A stretch of DNA of 64,000 bases from Candidatus Izimoplasma sp. HR2 (lineage in GTDB: Bacteria; Bacillota_I; Bacilli_A; Izemoplasmatales; Izemoplasmataceae): contig JRFF01000026.1 of assembly GCA_000753575.1 (NCBI GenBank), positions 1 through 64,000 of the forward strand, given 5' to 3'. Position numbers and translations under genes: made by a program. Below the pieces are notes generated by a model that had not been told where the DNA came from, made no database searches, and was given only the letters and a program-made list of their open reading frames with translations. Shown one piece after another: positions 7,773 to 16,056 of this stretch. The first letter of the stretch is position 1. Each line of letters starts with the position of its first letter.

Positions 7773-9290
7773 ATGGCACAGTTAGACTTACTAAATCATT
7801 TCTGGTTAACATTATTATTATTGTTACCAGTAATACTTATTTCAAGAACAGTGGTTGCAGGTACTAAGTACTCACCAATATTAATCATTGTAATCTTTGG
7901 ATTATCTTTAGGATTAATTCTTGAAGTAACTGGCATAGCAACGCCCGGCTTACCAGAGTTTCCAGTTGTTGGGTTATCATCAGGGGTTACGATTACAGCA
8001 TTAATTGTTACTTTCTTTGTTGGTGGACAAAAGTTACGAAATACTTTTTATAAGCCAAAAGATTTAAAGGAAGATGACGTTATACTTAACGAGAAGGAAG
8101 TAATGTTAGGAACAAAAGGAACACAGTTAATTTTTATAATAAGAGCGTATTTTATCTTATTAGGTATTGAAGGTTTAAAAAGAATAATTTTAGGAGATAC
8201 CTCTGGGGACTTAGGAGAATATTACCCACTTATTGCATTCTTCGGTCTTGCTGGATCTATTATCTTAATTGATAATAAAGCAATTATTAATAACAAAAGG
8301 AAATATTTAGGAAGAGGAATAACTGAGATTATTACTATCTTAGCTGTTCTTATACTTTCTTATTACATTGCAATGTGGATTAAAGATATTATTGCTTTAC
8401 CACAAATATTCTTTGCAATGTTACTAAGTAGTGGACTTGGAATGTACTTCTCAGATTGGAGAGCAGGACCTACAATGAGATCACTCTTATTTGGGGGGAT
8501 ACCAATGGTACTTGCTGCTGTATTCATTGTTGGAGGAACAAGATTACTAGATGCATTTACACTTGATGGTATGTTTCAAGTAATGGCGTTTGGATTCTTT
8601 GGACAGTTATTTTGGATGTTTATAGGAATTGCATTACTTGTATTTATTGGTAAATCAAATAAAGTAGAAATTTTAGCTCCAGGTATGGCAGGATCATTAT
8701 CTCACTCAGGATTAACAGGAGCTTGTACAGCTGGAGATTTAGGTGATGTAGCTAAAGAGCGTGCACCGGTTATGATTAATATTCCGTTCTTTGGACATTT
8801 ATTTGTATTTACAATTCTCGCAGCTTCAGCGTCGAGAAATGAGTTATATGTTGTTCCTGGGTTAATAGTTGTATTAATTGGATTTATTTTAACCTACTAT
8901 GCACTTAAAACACTTAGAACAGCACAAAGTGTTGAAGGAAAAGAGATTAAAGGATTGATTCTGTTTTCACTAGGTTGGCAATTAGTCGCAGTCTTTGGAG
9001 GATTTATAATGCTTCACTTTGCAGGTCTTAGTTTAGAATATGCAGCTATGGCAAATGCAAGCGCAATATCTCATTTTGGATTATTTGCTTCAATACAAGG
9101 TGGAATGTTTGGAGAAGAATCAATGGCTCTAATTTCATTCATCTTCGCAATGCCTTTCTTAATTCATCCAATAGTATTTGGGATGTTTGGTAAAGCAATG
9201 AGTAATAATGGAGAGATGCCTAAAAAGGTTGTTGCTACACTTGCAATTATGGGTATTGTAGGAGTATTATTCAGTTTAATAATTTTATAA
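7773..9290 (+). CDS. Polytopic membrane protein, probable transporter, family not recognised
   Basis: The 505-residue protein has roughly twelve or more hydrophobic segments spread over its whole length, separated by short loops and one charged loop near residues 90-115. GMAGSLSHSGLTGACTAGDLG near residue 307 interrupts the helices with many small residues, as in substrate-binding re-entrant loops of secondary transporters. I cannot assign a family. TGGAGGAA is the SD. Its place just after the oxoacid/butyrate kinase operon makes export of an organic acid or uptake of an amino acid a reasonable guess, not more. Confidence 0.7.
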   Translation: MAQLDLLNHFWLTLLLLLPVILISRTVVAGTKYSPILIIVIFGLSLGLILEVTGIATPGLPEFPVVGLSSGVTITALIVTFFVGGQKLRNTFYKPKDLKEDDVILNEKEVMLGTKGTQLIFIIRAYFILLGIEGLKRIILGDTSGDLGEYYPLIAFFGLAGSIILIDNKAIINNKRKYLGRGITEIITILAVLILSYYIAMWIKDIIALPQIFFAMLLSSGLGMYFSDWRAGPTMRSLLFGGIPMVLAAVFIVGGTRLLDAFTLDGMFQVMAFGFFGQLFWMFIGIALLVFIGKSNKVEILAPGMAGSLSHSGLTGACTAGDLGDVAKERAPVMINIPFFGHLFVFTILAASASRNELYVVPGLIVVLIGFILTYYALKTLRTAQSVEGKEIKGLILFSLGWQLVAVFGGFIMLHFAGLSLEYAAMANASAISHFGLFASIQGGMFGEESMALISFIFAMPFLIHPIVFGMFGKAMSNNGEMPKKVVATLAIMGIVGVLFSLIIL

Positions 9291-9304
9291 TAAAAGGTAT
9301 AAAA

Positions 9305-9335
9305 AAAAGAGGATGTCTATTTGACAACCTCTTTT
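9305..9335. terminator. Bidirectional terminator between convergent genes
   Basis: A 13-bp stem with one A-A mismatch (9305-9317 with 9323-9335) carries an A run on its left and T-rich sequence on its right. It can terminate both the transporter gene and the minus-strand mini-genes. Confidence 0.85.
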
Positions 9336-9341
9336 AATTTA

Positions 9342-9539
9342 TTATTTTATAATGTTTTTATCATCTACAACAAAGTAAACAATTAAACCTATTACATTTG
9401 TAACTAGAATTAAAATAATCCAAAATAACTTATTGTTACTATCAATATCTGAATTGTTAATAATATTAACAATTACCATGACAGTAATCACTAAGAATCC
9501 AATCCCTAATAATAATGGAAATAAAAATACTACACTCAT
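9342..9539 (-). CDS. PLDc_N-type two-helix membrane mini-protein
   Basis: The 65-residue protein has two membrane helices (about residues 4-27 and 38-58). The second contains the W-I-L...N-x-x-G-x-I-x-Y pattern of the phospholipase D nuclease N-terminal (PLDc_N) domain, found alone in many small firmicute proteins of unknown role. AGGAGGG lies upstream of the ATG on the minus strand. It is a tandem paralogue of the gene at 9556-9750, and both end in DKNI(I/L)K. The opposing plus-strand open frame here is a shadow. Confidence 0.75.
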   Translation of the reverse strand: MSVVFLFPLLLGIGFLVITVMVIVNIINNSDIDSNNKLFWIILILVTNVIGLIVYFVVDDKNIIK

Positions 9540-9555
9540 ATAAATCCCTCCTAAT

Positions 9556-9750
9556 TTATTTTAAAATGTTTTTATCACTTACTATAAAATATATTATTAC
9601 CCCTATACCTTGTGTAAAAAGTATAAGTAAAATCCAAAAAATCTTATTTTTCCCTAATATTCTGTTATTTGTAATAACACTTAGGATTATAATAAGCTCT
9701 AAAACAATAAATACTAATGCAACTAATCCCAATAACAACATAACTTCCAC
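9556..9750 (-). CDS. PLDc_N-type two-helix membrane mini-protein (paralogue)
   Basis: This 64-residue protein repeats the layout of its downstream neighbour: two hydrophobic helices and a second helix with W-I-L-L-I-L-F-T-x-G-I-G-V-I-I-Y. The chosen start is GTG at 9750 because GGAGGG sits 5 bases upstream; an ATG three codons in (9741) is possible but too far from the SD. The pair is transcribed away from the exonuclease gene. Confidence 0.72.
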   Translation of the reverse strand: MEVMLLLGLVALVFIVLELIIILSVITNNRILGKNKIFWILLILFTQGIGVIIYFIVSDKNILK

Positions 9751-9825
9751 AAAATCCCTCCATTCCTATTTATTATTATATCATAGTAAGTGGAAAATAT
9801 GATATAATAATTTAGAGGTGATTTT

Positions 9826-10329
9826 ATGGAGTATGTTGTATTTGATATTGAAACTACAGGTCTTGATACTGATAATGATCGTATTATTGAACTAGGAGCA
9901 GTGAGAGTAAAAGATGGGACTGTTACAGGTGTATTTGAGAAATTAATTAATCCTGGTATTTATATAAGTGATGAGATTACTAATATAAATGGTATATCAA
10001 ACGAAATGGTAGTAGACGCTGATTATCCAGGTGTTGTTTTATCTGATTTTAATAGATTTATCGATGGGGTTGAGTTTTTAGTAGGGCATAATGCATACAG
10101 ATTTGATTATCCTTTTATTCAAAGTGAATTTAAAAGAAACTTTATAAAACACGATAAACTATATATTAAAGATACAGTATTTATAGCAAGGAAGAAAATT
10201 CCTAGACTTAGAAGTTATTCCCTTAAGAATTTAGCTATTCATTTTGGGATTGAAAATAAAACAGCACATAGAGCACTTAGTGATGTTTATGCAACATTTG
10301 AATTATTTGAAAAATTAAGTGAAATATAA
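9826..10329 (+). CDS. DnaQ-like DEDDh 3'-5' exonuclease
   Basis: The 167-residue protein is a stand-alone proofreading-type exonuclease domain. The three Exo motifs are visible: FDIETTGLD at residues 5-13 (D and E ligands), GHNAYRFDYPFI near residue 87 (D), and HRALSDVYATFELF near residue 146 (H and D). Such proteins either act in trans with a polymerase or trim DNA/RNA ends. GAGGTG precedes the ATG, and TATAAT at 9803-9808 is a likely -10 box. Confidence 0.88.
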   Translation: MEYVVFDIETTGLDTDNDRIIELGAVRVKDGTVTGVFEKLINPGIYISDEITNINGISNEMVVDADYPGVVLSDFNRFIDGVEFLVGHNAYRFDYPFIQSEFKRNFIKHDKLYIKDTVFIARKKIPRLRSYSLKNLAIHFGIENKTAHRALSDVYATFELFEKLSEI

Positions 10330-10335
10330 AAAGAG

Positions 10336-10370
10336 CATCTCATGAGTATAATACTTGTGAGGTGTTTTTT
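10336..10370 (+). terminator. Terminator-like hairpin whose 3' arm is the next gene's SD
   Basis: Thirteen bases (10336-10348) pair with 10352-10364, including three G-U pairs, around a TAA loop, followed by six T. The right arm ends in GAGGTG (10359-10364), which is the SD of the ATG at 10371. The structure can therefore stop transcription and also hide a ribosome site. Confidence 0.8.
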
Positions 10371-10772
10371 ATGTTAGATTGTAAGATATGTGGAAAGAAC
10401 TTGTATAAAAATATTACATTTAATAATATGTTTAGATTAGATTACTATGTTCACTCTGAATGTATTGATAAATTAGTATTTAATAACGAAGAGCAAGTAA
10501 TTCCAATTGAATCAAATACTATCATTTATGACTATGTTTTTAAGGAGTTACCAAGTAGTTTTAATAAAGAATACTTAGAATTAAATTATCTAAATCAAGT
10601 ACTTGAAAAACACATAGAAAAAAAGGGATGGTCAATGATGATTTTGTATGATGAATTAGTTAAAAAATTTATACAAAATAACAACCCTTATCTCTTAATA
10701 AACTTGACCAATTACCCCATTTTATTAATTTCGCTTGAAGAAAATAATATAGCTGTTTTTGAACAGTTATAA
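10371..10772 (+). CDS. Small zinc-ribbon protein in the comFC position, function unknown
   Basis: The 133-residue protein opens with CKICGKNL and has a second half-site HSECIDKL near residue 27, so an N-terminal zinc finger is likely. The rest is an ordinary soluble sequence without a recognised domain. ATG 10371 has SD GAGGTG 6 bases upstream, whereas an in-frame GTG at 10362 lies within that SD. In many Firmicutes comFC, which also begins with a zinc finger, stands just ahead of hpf-secA-prfB. No phosphoribosyltransferase motif is seen here, so a reduced or diverged ComFC relative is only a suggestion from position. Confidence 0.65.
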   Translation: MLDCKICGKNLYKNITFNNMFRLDYYVHSECIDKLVFNNEEQVIPIESNTIIYDYVFKELPSSFNKEYLELNYLNQVLEKHIEKKGWSMMILYDELVKKFIQNNNPYLLINLTNYPILLISLEENNIAVFEQL

Positions 10773-10854
10773 TTTTTAACTTTCTGTGTATTATTATAAA
10801 AATAGCATCATAATGTGTTATAATAAATTATAAAGAAAAAAGGGAGATGATTTA

Positions 10855-11394
10855 ATGAAAGTACAAGTTCGCGGGAAAAATGGATTTGAAGTAACTGATG
10901 CGATTAGTGCTTACGCCGAAGGTAAACTTGAAAAAGTTGAGCGTTATTTTAAAGAAGAACTAGATGCATATGTTGTTTGCAAAATCTATAAGGATCATCA
11001 CAAAGTCGAAGTTACTATCCCAACTAAGTACTACACAATGCGCGCAGAGGTCTCAAATGAAGATATGTACGCAGCGATTGATTTAACTATTGATAAATTA
11101 GAATCACAAATTAGAAAGAACAAAACAAGAATTACAAGAAGTCTTCAAAAGAAAGATGGAGTTAGTGATTTATTCCATGATGCATTAGACTTAGAAGCAC
11201 TACAAAGAGAATTAGTTGATTTACCAATTAAGAAAAAAAGTATTGTCCTAGATAGTATGGAAATGGAAGATGCTTTAACGGCAATGGATATGTTAGGACA
11301 TGATTTCTTCATATTTAAAGAAGTTAAGACAGGAAAAGTAAATGTAGCTTATCTCCGTAATGACGGAAAATATGGTGTAATCGAAACAGAATAA
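10855..11394 (+). CDS. hpf: Ribosome hibernation promoting factor, long form
   Basis: Long HPF binds the 30S subunit and joins ribosomes into inactive 100S dimers. The 179-residue protein has the N-terminal S30AE/RaiA domain (about 1-100) and the short C-terminal dimerisation domain (about 123-179, with LDSMEMEDALTAMDMLGHDF). GGGAGATG is the SD, and TATAAT at 10819-10824 is the likely -10 box. The order hpf-secA-prfB is conserved in Firmicutes. Confidence 0.95.
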   Translation: MKVQVRGKNGFEVTDAISAYAEGKLEKVERYFKEELDAYVVCKIYKDHHKVEVTIPTKYYTMRAEVSNEDMYAAIDLTIDKLESQIRKNKTRITRSLQKKDGVSDLFHDALDLEALQRELVDLPIKKKSIVLDSMEMEDALTAMDMLGHDFFIFKEVKTGKVNVAYLRNDGKYGVIETE

Positions 11395-11397
11395 TTT

Positions 11398-11422
11398 AAA
11401 ATGCGCTTCGGCGCATTTTTTT
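11398..11422 (+). terminator. Terminator after hpf
   Basis: AAAATGCGC and GCGCATTTT pair perfectly around a stable TTCG tetraloop and run into a T tract. Confidence 0.95.
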
Positions 11423-11459
11423 TGATACAATTAGAATATATTATATATATTCAAATTAT

Positions 11460-11489
11460 TTGTATAAAAAAGATGTTTTATGATATGAT
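11460..11489 (+). promoter_or_regulatory. Probable secA promoter
   Basis: TTGTAT (11460-11465) and TATGAT (11484-11489) are 18 bases apart, downstream of the hpf terminator and 28 bases before the secA start. Confidence 0.6.
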
Positions 11490-11517
11490 ATTAATGACTA
11501 TAAAGAGGTGACGTATT

Positions 11518-14022
11518 ATGTTTAAGAAATTTTTTGATGTATCAAGAAAAGAACTTAAAAAGTTGACAAAAATTGCTGATCAAGTTTTAAGTTTAGAAGA
11601 AGAGATTAAAAAACTATCTGATGAAGAATTAAAAGCTAAAACAGATGAGTTTAAAGAAAGAGCCAATAATGGTGAGACATTAGATGAACTTTTAGTAGAG
11701 GCTTACGCTGTAGTAAGAGAAGCATCTACTAGATTTTTAAAGATGACTCCCTTTCATGTACAGGTTATGGGAGCAGTAACGATACATGAAGGTAATATCG
11801 CAGAAATGAAAACTGGTGAAGGTAAAACATTAACTGCTGTAATGCCGGCGTATTTAAATGCGCTTGGTGGTGAAGGTGTTCATATCGTTACAGTAAATGA
11901 GTACTTAGCTAGTCGTGAAGCTGAAGGTGAAATCGGAGATTTGTTTAGATGGCTTGGATTAACTGTAGGGTTAAACAAAAGAGAGTACACTAAAGAAGAA
12001 AAAAGAGATGCATATTTAAGTGATATTTTATATTCAACTAATAATGAACTTGGATTTGATTACTTAAGAGATCACATGGTTATCTATAAAGAACAAATTG
12101 TTCAAAGACCACTTAACTTCTCAATTATTGATGAGATAGATTCAATCTTAATTGATGAAGCAAGAACTCCTTTAATTATTTCAGGAGGAACTAAAAACAC
12201 TAGTAGTCTTTATCTTCAAGCTCAAGCTTTCGCAAGAAATTTAGAGATTGAGGAAGATTTTGAAGTAGAGATTAAACATAAATCAGTTACTTTAACTGAG
12301 AAAGGTATTAGTAGAGCTGAAAGCTATTTTACATTAGAAAATTTATATGAATTAAAAAATGTAGGATTACTTCATAGTATTACTAATGCTTTAAAGGCAA
12401 ACTTCACTATGGATTTAGATATTGATTATGTAGTTCAAGAGAACAAAGTAATTATCGTTGATGGATTTACAGGGCGTTTAATGCATGGTAGACAGTTTAG
12501 TGAAGGATTACATCAAGCGCTTGAAGCTAAAGAGGGAGTAGAAATTAAGAAAGAAACTTCTACGCTCGCTACTATTACATTCCAAAACTTCTTTAGAATG
12601 TATCGTAAATTATCAGGTATGACAGGTACAGCTAAGACTGAGGAAGAAGAATTTAGAAATATTTATAATATGTTAGTAATTGAAATTCCTACTAATATGC
12701 CAATAGTTAGGGACGACGCGAATGATTTAATCTTTGCGACAATGAACGCTAAATATACCGCAATAGCGAAAGAAATTGAAAAGAGAAATAAATTAGGACA
12801 ACCAATGCTTGTTGGTACTATCTCAATAGAAACTTCAGAACTTCTATCTAAGTTATTAAAAAGAAGAGGAGTTAAACATGATGTTTTAAATGCAAAACAA
12901 CATGAAAGAGAAGCAGAGATTGTTGAAAAAGCAGGTAAAAAATATAGTGTTACAATCGCTACTAATATGGCTGGTCGTGGGACAGATATTAAACTTGGTG
13001 AAGGTGTTATTGCACTTGGTGGACTCGCAGTACTAGGGACAGAGAGACATGAATCACGTCGTATTGATAATCAGTTACGTGGTCGTGCTGGACGTCAAGG
13101 TGACCCTGGATATTCAAGATTCTTCTTATCAGGTGATGATGATTTAATGAGAAGATTTGGTGGAGATAGATTTAAAAACCAAATTGAATCACTAACAAAA
13201 ACTCGTGATTCTAAAGATGAATCTCCTGTTGAATATGGAATCTTTAGTAAAATGGTTGAAAGAGCTCAAGGTCAAATTGAAGGTAATAACTTTGATAGAC
13301 GTAAAACAGTTCTTCAGTACGATGAAGTATTAAGAAAACAACGTGAAGTAATTTATGCGCAAAGAAGAGATATCTTATTTGAAGAATCAATTATCGATAT
13401 CGTTCATGGAATGCTTGAAAGAGCAATGAATACTAAGATAAATTCTTATGTTGATTATAGTGGAAAATCTCCAGTGGTAACTGGTGATGAGTTATATAAA
13501 ATCTTAGACGGTAAATATTTTAATCCTGGATTAGTTTCTAAGAGTAGATTAAAAGATAGTCCTGAGGCTGTTTATGAGTATGTAATTTCTTTAGTAAATA
13601 AAGATATAAAAGAGAAAATTGAAAAATTCTCAATTGATAAATTTAATGAGTTTTTAAAAGTTGTTGTATTACGTGTTGTTGATACTTACTGGGTTCAACA
13701 TATTGATCAAATGAGTGAATTAAGACAAGGTATAGGACTTCAGTCTTATGCTCAAATGAATCCACTTCGTGAATATCAAGAAGTAGGATTTACAATGTTT
13801 TCTGATTTGATTATTTCAATCGAAGAAAATGTTGCTCGTTATGTATTACGTGCTGTAATTAGAGATAACTTACAACGTGTTCAAGTAGCTAAACCTACAG
13901 CAACACATTCAGGTAAAGAAGAAGATACTAAAAGAAAACCAAGAGTCGTGAGTAAAATAGGAAGAAATGATCCTTGTCCTTGTGGTAGTGGTAAAAAATA
14001 TAAACAATGTCATGGAAGATAA
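11518..14022 (+). CDS. secA: Preprotein translocase ATPase SecA
   Basis: SecA drives secreted and membrane proteins through the SecYEG channel with ATP. The 834-residue sequence has Walker A MKTGEGKTL near residue 98, the DEAD-type box IDEIDSILIDEARTPLI near residue 205, the helicase motif TNMAGRGTDIKLGEG near residue 481, RGRAGRQGDPG near 520, and the C-terminal zinc motif CPCGSGKKYKQCHG that binds SecB or ribosomes. Length is normal. GAGGTG is the SD. It is the export route for the lipoproteins encoded elsewhere in the window. Confidence 0.98.
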   Translation: MFKKFFDVSRKELKKLTKIADQVLSLEEEIKKLSDEELKAKTDEFKERANNGETLDELLVEAYAVVREASTRFLKMTPFHVQVMGAVTIHEGNIAEMKTGEGKTLTAVMPAYLNALGGEGVHIVTVNEYLASREAEGEIGDLFRWLGLTVGLNKREYTKEEKRDAYLSDILYSTNNELGFDYLRDHMVIYKEQIVQRPLNFSIIDEIDSILIDEARTPLIISGGTKNTSSLYLQAQAFARNLEIEEDFEVEIKHKSVTLTEKGISRAESYFTLENLYELKNVGLLHSITNALKANFTMDLDIDYVVQENKVIIVDGFTGRLMHGRQFSEGLHQALEAKEGVEIKKETSTLATITFQNFFRMYRKLSGMTGTAKTEEEEFRNIYNMLVIEIPTNMPIVRDDANDLIFATMNAKYTAIAKEIEKRNKLGQPMLVGTISIETSELLSKLLKRRGVKHDVLNAKQHEREAEIVEKAGKKYSVTIATNMAGRGTDIKLGEGVIALGGLAVLGTERHESRRIDNQLRGRAGRQGDPGYSRFFLSGDDDLMRRFGGDRFKNQIESLTKTRDSKDESPVEYGIFSKMVERAQGQIEGNNFDRRKTVLQYDEVLRKQREVIYAQRRDILFEESIIDIVHGMLERAMNTKINSYVDYSGKSPVVTGDELYKILDGKYFNPGLVSKSRLKDSPEAVYEYVISLVNKDIKEKIEKFSIDKFNEFLKVVVLRVVDTYWVQHIDQMSELRQGIGLQSYAQMNPLREYQEVGFTMFSDLIISIEENVARYVLRAVIRDNLQRVQVAKPTATHSGKEEDTKRKPRVVSKIGRNDPCPCGSGKKYKQCHGR

Positions 14023-14028
14023 ATAAAC

Positions 14029-14050
14029 CTCAAGAGAAATCTTGAGTTTT
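14029..14050 (+). terminator. Weak hairpin with T run between secA and prfB
   Basis: CTCAAGA (14029-14035) pairs with TCTTGAG (14040-14046) around GAAA and is followed by TTTT. With only four T it may be an attenuator rather than a full stop, letting prfB be partly read from secA. Confidence 0.65.
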
Positions 14051-14068
14051 GTCTATGAGGTGAACGTT

Positions 14069-15178
14069 ATGCAAAAAAGTGAAATTAAACAAGAATTAAA
14101 CATAATTAGTTCTCTTTATGAGGATGTTTTAAGTATGATTGATTTTAAATTACTAGAAGATGAAGTTAAGAGCCTTGAAAAGGTTACTTATGTTCAGACT
14201 TTTTGGGATGACGTAGATAACGCTAATAAAGTTGTTAAAGAATTAAAACTTTTAAAGGGTAAATATAATAAGATTATTGAGTTTAAAGAGTTATATGAAG
14301 AATGTGTTATGACCGCAGAGTTTATGCTTGAAGGTGAAGATACTGAAAGTGAATTTGTAAGATCTGTTAAGGTATTAAAAGAAAAGGCAGAAATACTTAG
14401 TGTTGAATTATTACTTAAAGCTGAAAATGATAAGTTAAACGCAATTATTGAAATACATCCAGGTGCTGGTGGGACTGAAAGCCAGGACTGGGCTGAGATG
14501 TTATTTAGGATGTATAAAAGATATGGTGAAACAAACAATCTAGAATATGAGTTATTTGATTATCAAAACGGTGATGAAGCAGGGATTAAAAGTGTTACTT
14601 TTGGTCTTCGTGGAACTAATGTTTATGGATATTTAAAATCAGAAATAGGAGTTCATCGATTAGTTAGGATTAGTCCTTTTGATAGTGGTGGAAGAAGACA
14701 TACTAGTTTTGCTAGTGTGAATGTTATTCCTGAAGTTGATGATTCTATTGATATTGAAATAAATGAAAATGATTTAAAGATAGATACATTTAGAAGTAGT
14801 GGAGCTGGAGGACAAAGTGTTAATACAACTGATAGTGCAGTTAGAATTACACATTTACCTACTAAGCTTGTTGTTAATGTACAAAATGAAAGATCACAAA
14901 TAAAAAATAGAGCGAAAGCTATGCAAATATTAAAAGGTAAATTATATCAATTAGAAGAAGAGAAAAAACATGCTGAGTTGTCTAGTCATAGACAAACTGG
15001 TGTTTCTAATTCTTTTGGATCGCAAATAAGAAGTTACGTAATGCATCCTTATTCGATGGTTAAAGATCATCGAACTAACATTGAAACAGGTAATGTTTCT
15101 AAAGTTATGGATGGATATATTGAACCATTTATTAATGGGTTCTTAAAACAAATTGCAAGAGGTGAACAGAGTGAGTAA
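14069..15178 (+). CDS. prfB: Peptide chain release factor 2, uninterrupted frame
   Basis: RF2 releases finished proteins at UGA and UAA. The 369-residue protein has the SPF stop-codon recognition tripeptide (HRLVRISPFDSGG, near residue 208) and the catalytic GGQ loop (SSGAGGQSVN near 244). Most bacterial prfB genes carry an in-frame UGA near codon 25 read by a programmed +1 frameshift; here one frame is continuous from ATG 14069 to the stop. The SD GAGGTG at 14057-14062 decides this start over an ATG at 14042. Having RF2 shows that UGA is a stop in this organism, unlike in Mycoplasma. Confidence 0.96.
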   Translation: MQKSEIKQELNIISSLYEDVLSMIDFKLLEDEVKSLEKVTYVQTFWDDVDNANKVVKELKLLKGKYNKIIEFKELYEECVMTAEFMLEGEDTESEFVRSVKVLKEKAEILSVELLLKAENDKLNAIIEIHPGAGGTESQDWAEMLFRMYKRYGETNNLEYELFDYQNGDEAGIKSVTFGLRGTNVYGYLKSEIGVHRLVRISPFDSGGRRHTSFASVNVIPEVDDSIDIEINENDLKIDTFRSSGAGGQSVNTTDSAVRITHLPTKLVVNVQNERSQIKNRAKAMQILKGKLYQLEEEKKHAELSSHRQTGVSNSFGSQIRSYVMHPYSMVKDHRTNIETGNVSKVMDGYIEPFINGFLKQIARGEQSE

Positions 15179-16055
15179 ACATCGTAAATTAAAAGTTGTT
15201 TCTAAGTATGAAAGATATATTATGATAAGTATCGGTATTATAATAATGAGTTTTGGGTTTTATTATTTTATATTACCTGCTGATTTAGTAGTAGGTGGAG
15301 TTACTGGGCTTGGACTAGTTCTTACAACTACATTTGAAGGATTCCCAGTTAGTGTATTTGTATTAGTGTTAAATGTAATATTATTACTCATTGGATTAAT
15401 ATTTTTAGGTAAAAAACTTTTTGTAAGAAGTATTTATGGAAGTTTATTGTTTCCTTTAGTTTTATTTTTAATGGAAACATTCTTACCTTTAATTGATATT
15501 AAAGAAGATTTATTTTTAGCTGTAACATTTGGTGGTGTATTACTAGGAGTTGGATTTGGATTAGTTATTAAATATGGTGGAACAAGTGGTGGAACCGATA
15601 TTCCTATTAAAATATTGAATAAGAAATTAAAAATGCCGATAAGTTTAGCGCTATATAGTACTGATGGAACAATTATATTATTAGGTGTTTTAGTGTTTTA
15701 TAGTGAGTATGGAATTACGGCTGGTCTTTACGCAATAATTACAATGTTTATTGGTGGATATGTAGCTGATATGGTAATTGTTGGTAGAAATAGTAAAAAA
15801 GCAGTTCAAATAATTACTGATTTTCCTACTGAGATTAAAGAAGCTATTTATGAACTTCTATATAGAGGTGTAACAGAAGTTAAAATAAGAGGTGGATATA
15901 GTAATAAAGATAAAACAATGCTTGTTACTGTAATTACTAAACAAGAGTATTATTTTATTAGAAATATTATCGCAAGAATAGATGAAAATGCATTTGTGTA
16001 TGTAACTCCGGCTACGGAGATACATGGTGACTTTGAAGAAAGAGAGAGTGATTAA
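15171..16055 (+). CDS. YitT family membrane protein (DUF161-DUF2179)
   Basis: The 294-residue protein has five to six membrane helices in its first 200 residues, including the family motif KYGGTSGGTDIPIKIL near residue 139. A soluble DUF2179 domain makes up the C-terminus (about 205-290). The function of this large firmicute family is not settled. GTG 15171 is chosen because AGAGGTG precedes it by a normal spacing. It overlaps the prfB stop by eight bases, implying coupling. Confidence 0.88.
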   Translation: MSKHRKLKVVSKYERYIMISIGIIIMSFGFYYFILPADLVVGGVTGLGLVLTTTFEGFPVSVFVLVLNVILLLIGLIFLGKKLFVRSIYGSLLFPLVLFLMETFLPLIDIKEDLFLAVTFGGVLLGVGFGLVIKYGGTSGGTDIPIKILNKKLKMPISLALYSTDGTIILLGVLVFYSEYGITAGLYAIITMFIGGYVADMVIVGRNSKKAVQIITDFPTEIKEAIYELLYRGVTEVKIRGGYSNKDKTMLVTVITKQEYYFIRNIIARIDENAFVYVTPATEIHGDFEERESD

Positions 16056-16056
16056 T

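Noticed and set aside
9515-9802. Plus-strand open frame opposite the two PLDc_N genes
   Set aside because: The two minus-strand frames have good SDs and matching helices; the plus frame has neither.
14069-14160. A programmed +1 frameshift in prfB was looked for
   Set aside because: The start-proximal frame is continuous and no CTTTGAC-type site is needed to reach the stop.
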